Shown one piece after another: positions 6,765 to 8,052 of a DNA stretch of 8,052 nucleotides (positions are counted from its first letter, which is position 1; each line of letters starts with the position of its first letter). The notes under the pieces were generated by a model. The model had not been told where the DNA came from and searched no databases. It saw nothing but the letters and a program-made list of their open reading frames with translations. The DNA is from Ruminococcaceae bacterium UBA6855. Lineage in GTDB: Bacteria; Bacillota; Clostridia; Oscillospirales; Acutalibacteraceae. The DNA lies in the NCBI GenBank assembly GCA_002451755.1, contig DKDF01000085.1:9354-17405 (forward strand). Direction: 5' to 3'. The translations under genes and the position numbers were made by a program.

Positions 6765-7817
6765 TTATGCCGGCACCAAATACCAATGTTGATGAATTCT
6801 GCCATTATCAGACCATAGATCAACCGAAGCTCCATTACTTGTAGATTCTGATCCAACTTCTATAACCTTTTGGTAATTAGTAGCATATGTTGTTATTTTG
6901 TAAGAACCATCTGAATTTGGTACTATTCTAAATCTTTGAGAATTTAAATATCCAGAGGAAGGTTTCGCCCAAATTTGAATTTTGGTTCCATTTTCCGTGG
7001 AGTTATTTTCCACCTCTATTGGTGCCGAGGTCGCATTTTGCGGAACAAACGAATAAAAGTTTCCTGAAGCCGTATAAACCATTTTGAACTTTTGATTAGT
7101 CCTATTTGCATAGTCCCACTGCTGAATAGCCGTACCATTAGCGGAACTTGGTCCACGCACATCTAATACCTTTCCGGAATTCCTGTTAACTATATAAATT
7201 GTTTTACCGCTATGCGACCATTTAGTCATATAATCTTCTGACTGCTTTTTTGGAGTAACTGTCGCTAAAGCATGATGGCTCTTATAGGCAGATCCCATTC
7301 TTGAAATATTCCAATAAGTATCATTTCCGAATATACGAAAACCGTAATATTCGTAGCAATACTCAACAACACCATCACAACGGATTTTAGTAATATCACT
7401 TGGCAGTACCCATGTACTATCAGTTACTTTATAATCAATTTGCTGGATCGGCGTATATAGAATGTTTTCATCAATCAAGCTCTTTCCCATTGCCTTTATT
7501 AAGTCTCTTTTGGCAGAAGTAGGCACGCCTGATTTGGGATAGTAGAAGCCCTTAAAAGTATTGCCATTAATAAACGAACCCCAAGACCCACTCTGCACAG
7601 TACTCTTTGACTGTGCCGCATGTGTAACCGGTTTTTCCTTTTTAGGGTGAGCACCGTCCATTAATCCACCGTGCCATGTAGTTCCTAGGAATGCTCCGTC
7701 TCGATAAACTGCATATCCTTCAAATCCTTCCGCCGCATACGAACATATGGTTAATGCAAAAAGTAACATGCAGGCAAAAACAAATGTTAATTGCAAATGT
7801 ATAAATCTGCGTTTCAT
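6765..7817 (-). CDS. Secreted protein: putative permuted NlpC/P60-like cysteine domain plus ricin-type beta-trefoil lectin
   Basis: The product is 350 residues. A signal peptide is clear: basic MKRR, hydrophobic core to about residue 25, and SYAA/EGF cleavage near 28-29. The C-terminal half (about 204-350) is a ricin B-type beta-trefoil (CBM13/RICIN). It has three repeats, each ending in a QxW-like position (NQKFKM about 241, NSQRFRI about 292, HQHWYL about 342) with NG(T/A)-x-(I/V) turns and IQQW, IQIW and VDLW strands. Such domains bind carbohydrate. Residues 30-200 have WHGG with H49, PVTH with H66 and RCDGVVEYCY with C147. This His-His-Cys order resembles circularly permuted NlpC/P60 (LRAT/YiiX) papain-like enzymes, so a peptidoglycan or amide hydrolase bound to glycans is a reasonable inference, not proven. 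The ATG has AAGGAG 6 bases upstream. The gene follows the stop of the upstream partial gene by 53 bases, probably in one operon. Codons are AT-rich, unlike the recJ operon, suggesting different ancestry. Confidence 0.85.
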   Translation of the reverse strand: MKRRFIHLQLTFVFACMLLFALTICSYAAEGFEGYAVYRDGAFLGTTWHGGLMDGAHPKKEKPVTHAAQSKSTVQSGSWGSFINGNTFKGFYYPKSGVPTSAKRDLIKAMGKSLIDENILYTPIQQIDYKVTDSTWVLPSDITKIRCDGVVEYCYEYYGFRIFGNDTYWNISRMGSAYKSHHALATVTPKKQSEDYMTKWSHSGKTIYIVNRNSGKVLDVRGPSSANGTAIQQWDYANRTNQKFKMVYTASGNFYSFVPQNATSAPIEVENNSTENGTKIQIWAKPSSGYLNSQRFRIVPNSDGSYKITTYATNYQKVIEVGSESTSNGASVDLWSDNGRIHQHWYLVPA

Positions 7818-7870
7818 AATAATCTCCTTTCAACATCAATTCATAAAACATCTCATTAACTCAAAAGAAT

Positions 7871-8052
7871 TTAAGACTTTCTTTCGTTCCATTTTTCATT
7901 GGCAGAGATTACATCTTGAGAAAGGACAGAACTAATATCATACTCTTTTTCAGAATTATTGACAGCTACCTTTAAAGCTTCAACAGTTTTATCAACTGGA
8001 TAAATTTCCATAGCTTTTATAGCCATTTTCATATCAAAATCAGTTGGTTTAT
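7871..8052 (-). CDS. C-terminal end of an unrecognised protein (truncated by window edge)
   Basis: Reading the minus strand from the right edge gives 60 codons without a stop, ending in TAA at 7871-7873. The visible tail starts KPTDFDMKMAIKAMEIYPVD and ends ISANEKWNERKS. It is charged, helical-looking and without membrane segments or cysteines. I do not recognise the family from this fragment. The AT-rich codon use agrees with the lectin gene downstream, whose ATG lies only 53 bases away with its own AAGGAG, so the two are probably cotranscribed. The promoter and most of the gene lie outside the window. The open frame could be chance, but its codon use and the tight spacing to the next gene support a real gene. 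Confidence 0.6.
   Translation of the reverse strand, partial: KPTDFDMKMAIKAMEIYPVDKTVEALKVAVNNSEKEYDISSVLSQDVISANEKWNERKS

Overview
The window reads as a stretch of a chromosome from a Clostridia-type Firmicute. This rests on the gene order recJ-rel-dtd-MBL hydrolase-hemZ on one strand, the Gram-positive style Shine-Dalgarno sequences (GGAGG, AGGAG), the bifunctional long-form Rel protein and the HemZ-type radical SAM protein. Base composition of this block is moderately GC-rich, which would fit a gut Oscillospirales-like lineage, but that lineage call is inference. Every gene I can support is on the minus strand, so transcription runs from right to left.

Right-hand block (about 6650-8052, clearly more AT-rich): the 3' end of an unrecognised gene (7871 to the right edge) is followed closely by a gene for a secreted 350-residue protein. 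That protein has a signal peptide, a cysteine/histidine region that looks like a circularly permuted NlpC/P60 (LRAT/YiiX-like) papain-fold domain, and a C-terminal ricin-type beta-trefoil lectin. This is the most unusual protein in the window.

Middle block (6125-6700): a small, probably five-helix membrane protein of 140 residues. Upstream lies an operator-like inverted repeat, and downstream a textbook intrinsic terminator.

Left-hand block (1-6083): a strong extended -10 sigma-A promoter starts a compact housekeeping operon. Its genes are recJ (single-strand exonuclease), rel ((p)ppGpp synthetase/hydrolase), dtd (D-aminoacyl-tRNA deacylase), a glyoxalase II-like metallo-beta-lactamase-fold hydrolase and hemZ (truncated by the window edge). 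Gaps are 10-33 bases, or there is a 4-base ATGA overlap, so translational coupling is likely. The operon combines DNA repair, the stringent response and translation quality control. The apt gene, commonly found between recJ and rel in Firmicutes, is absent.

Two real partial genes run off the ends: hemZ at the left and the unknown gene at the right. No tRNA, rRNA, CRISPR array, insertion sequence or riboswitch was recognised. No gene-free stretch exceeds about 165 bases.
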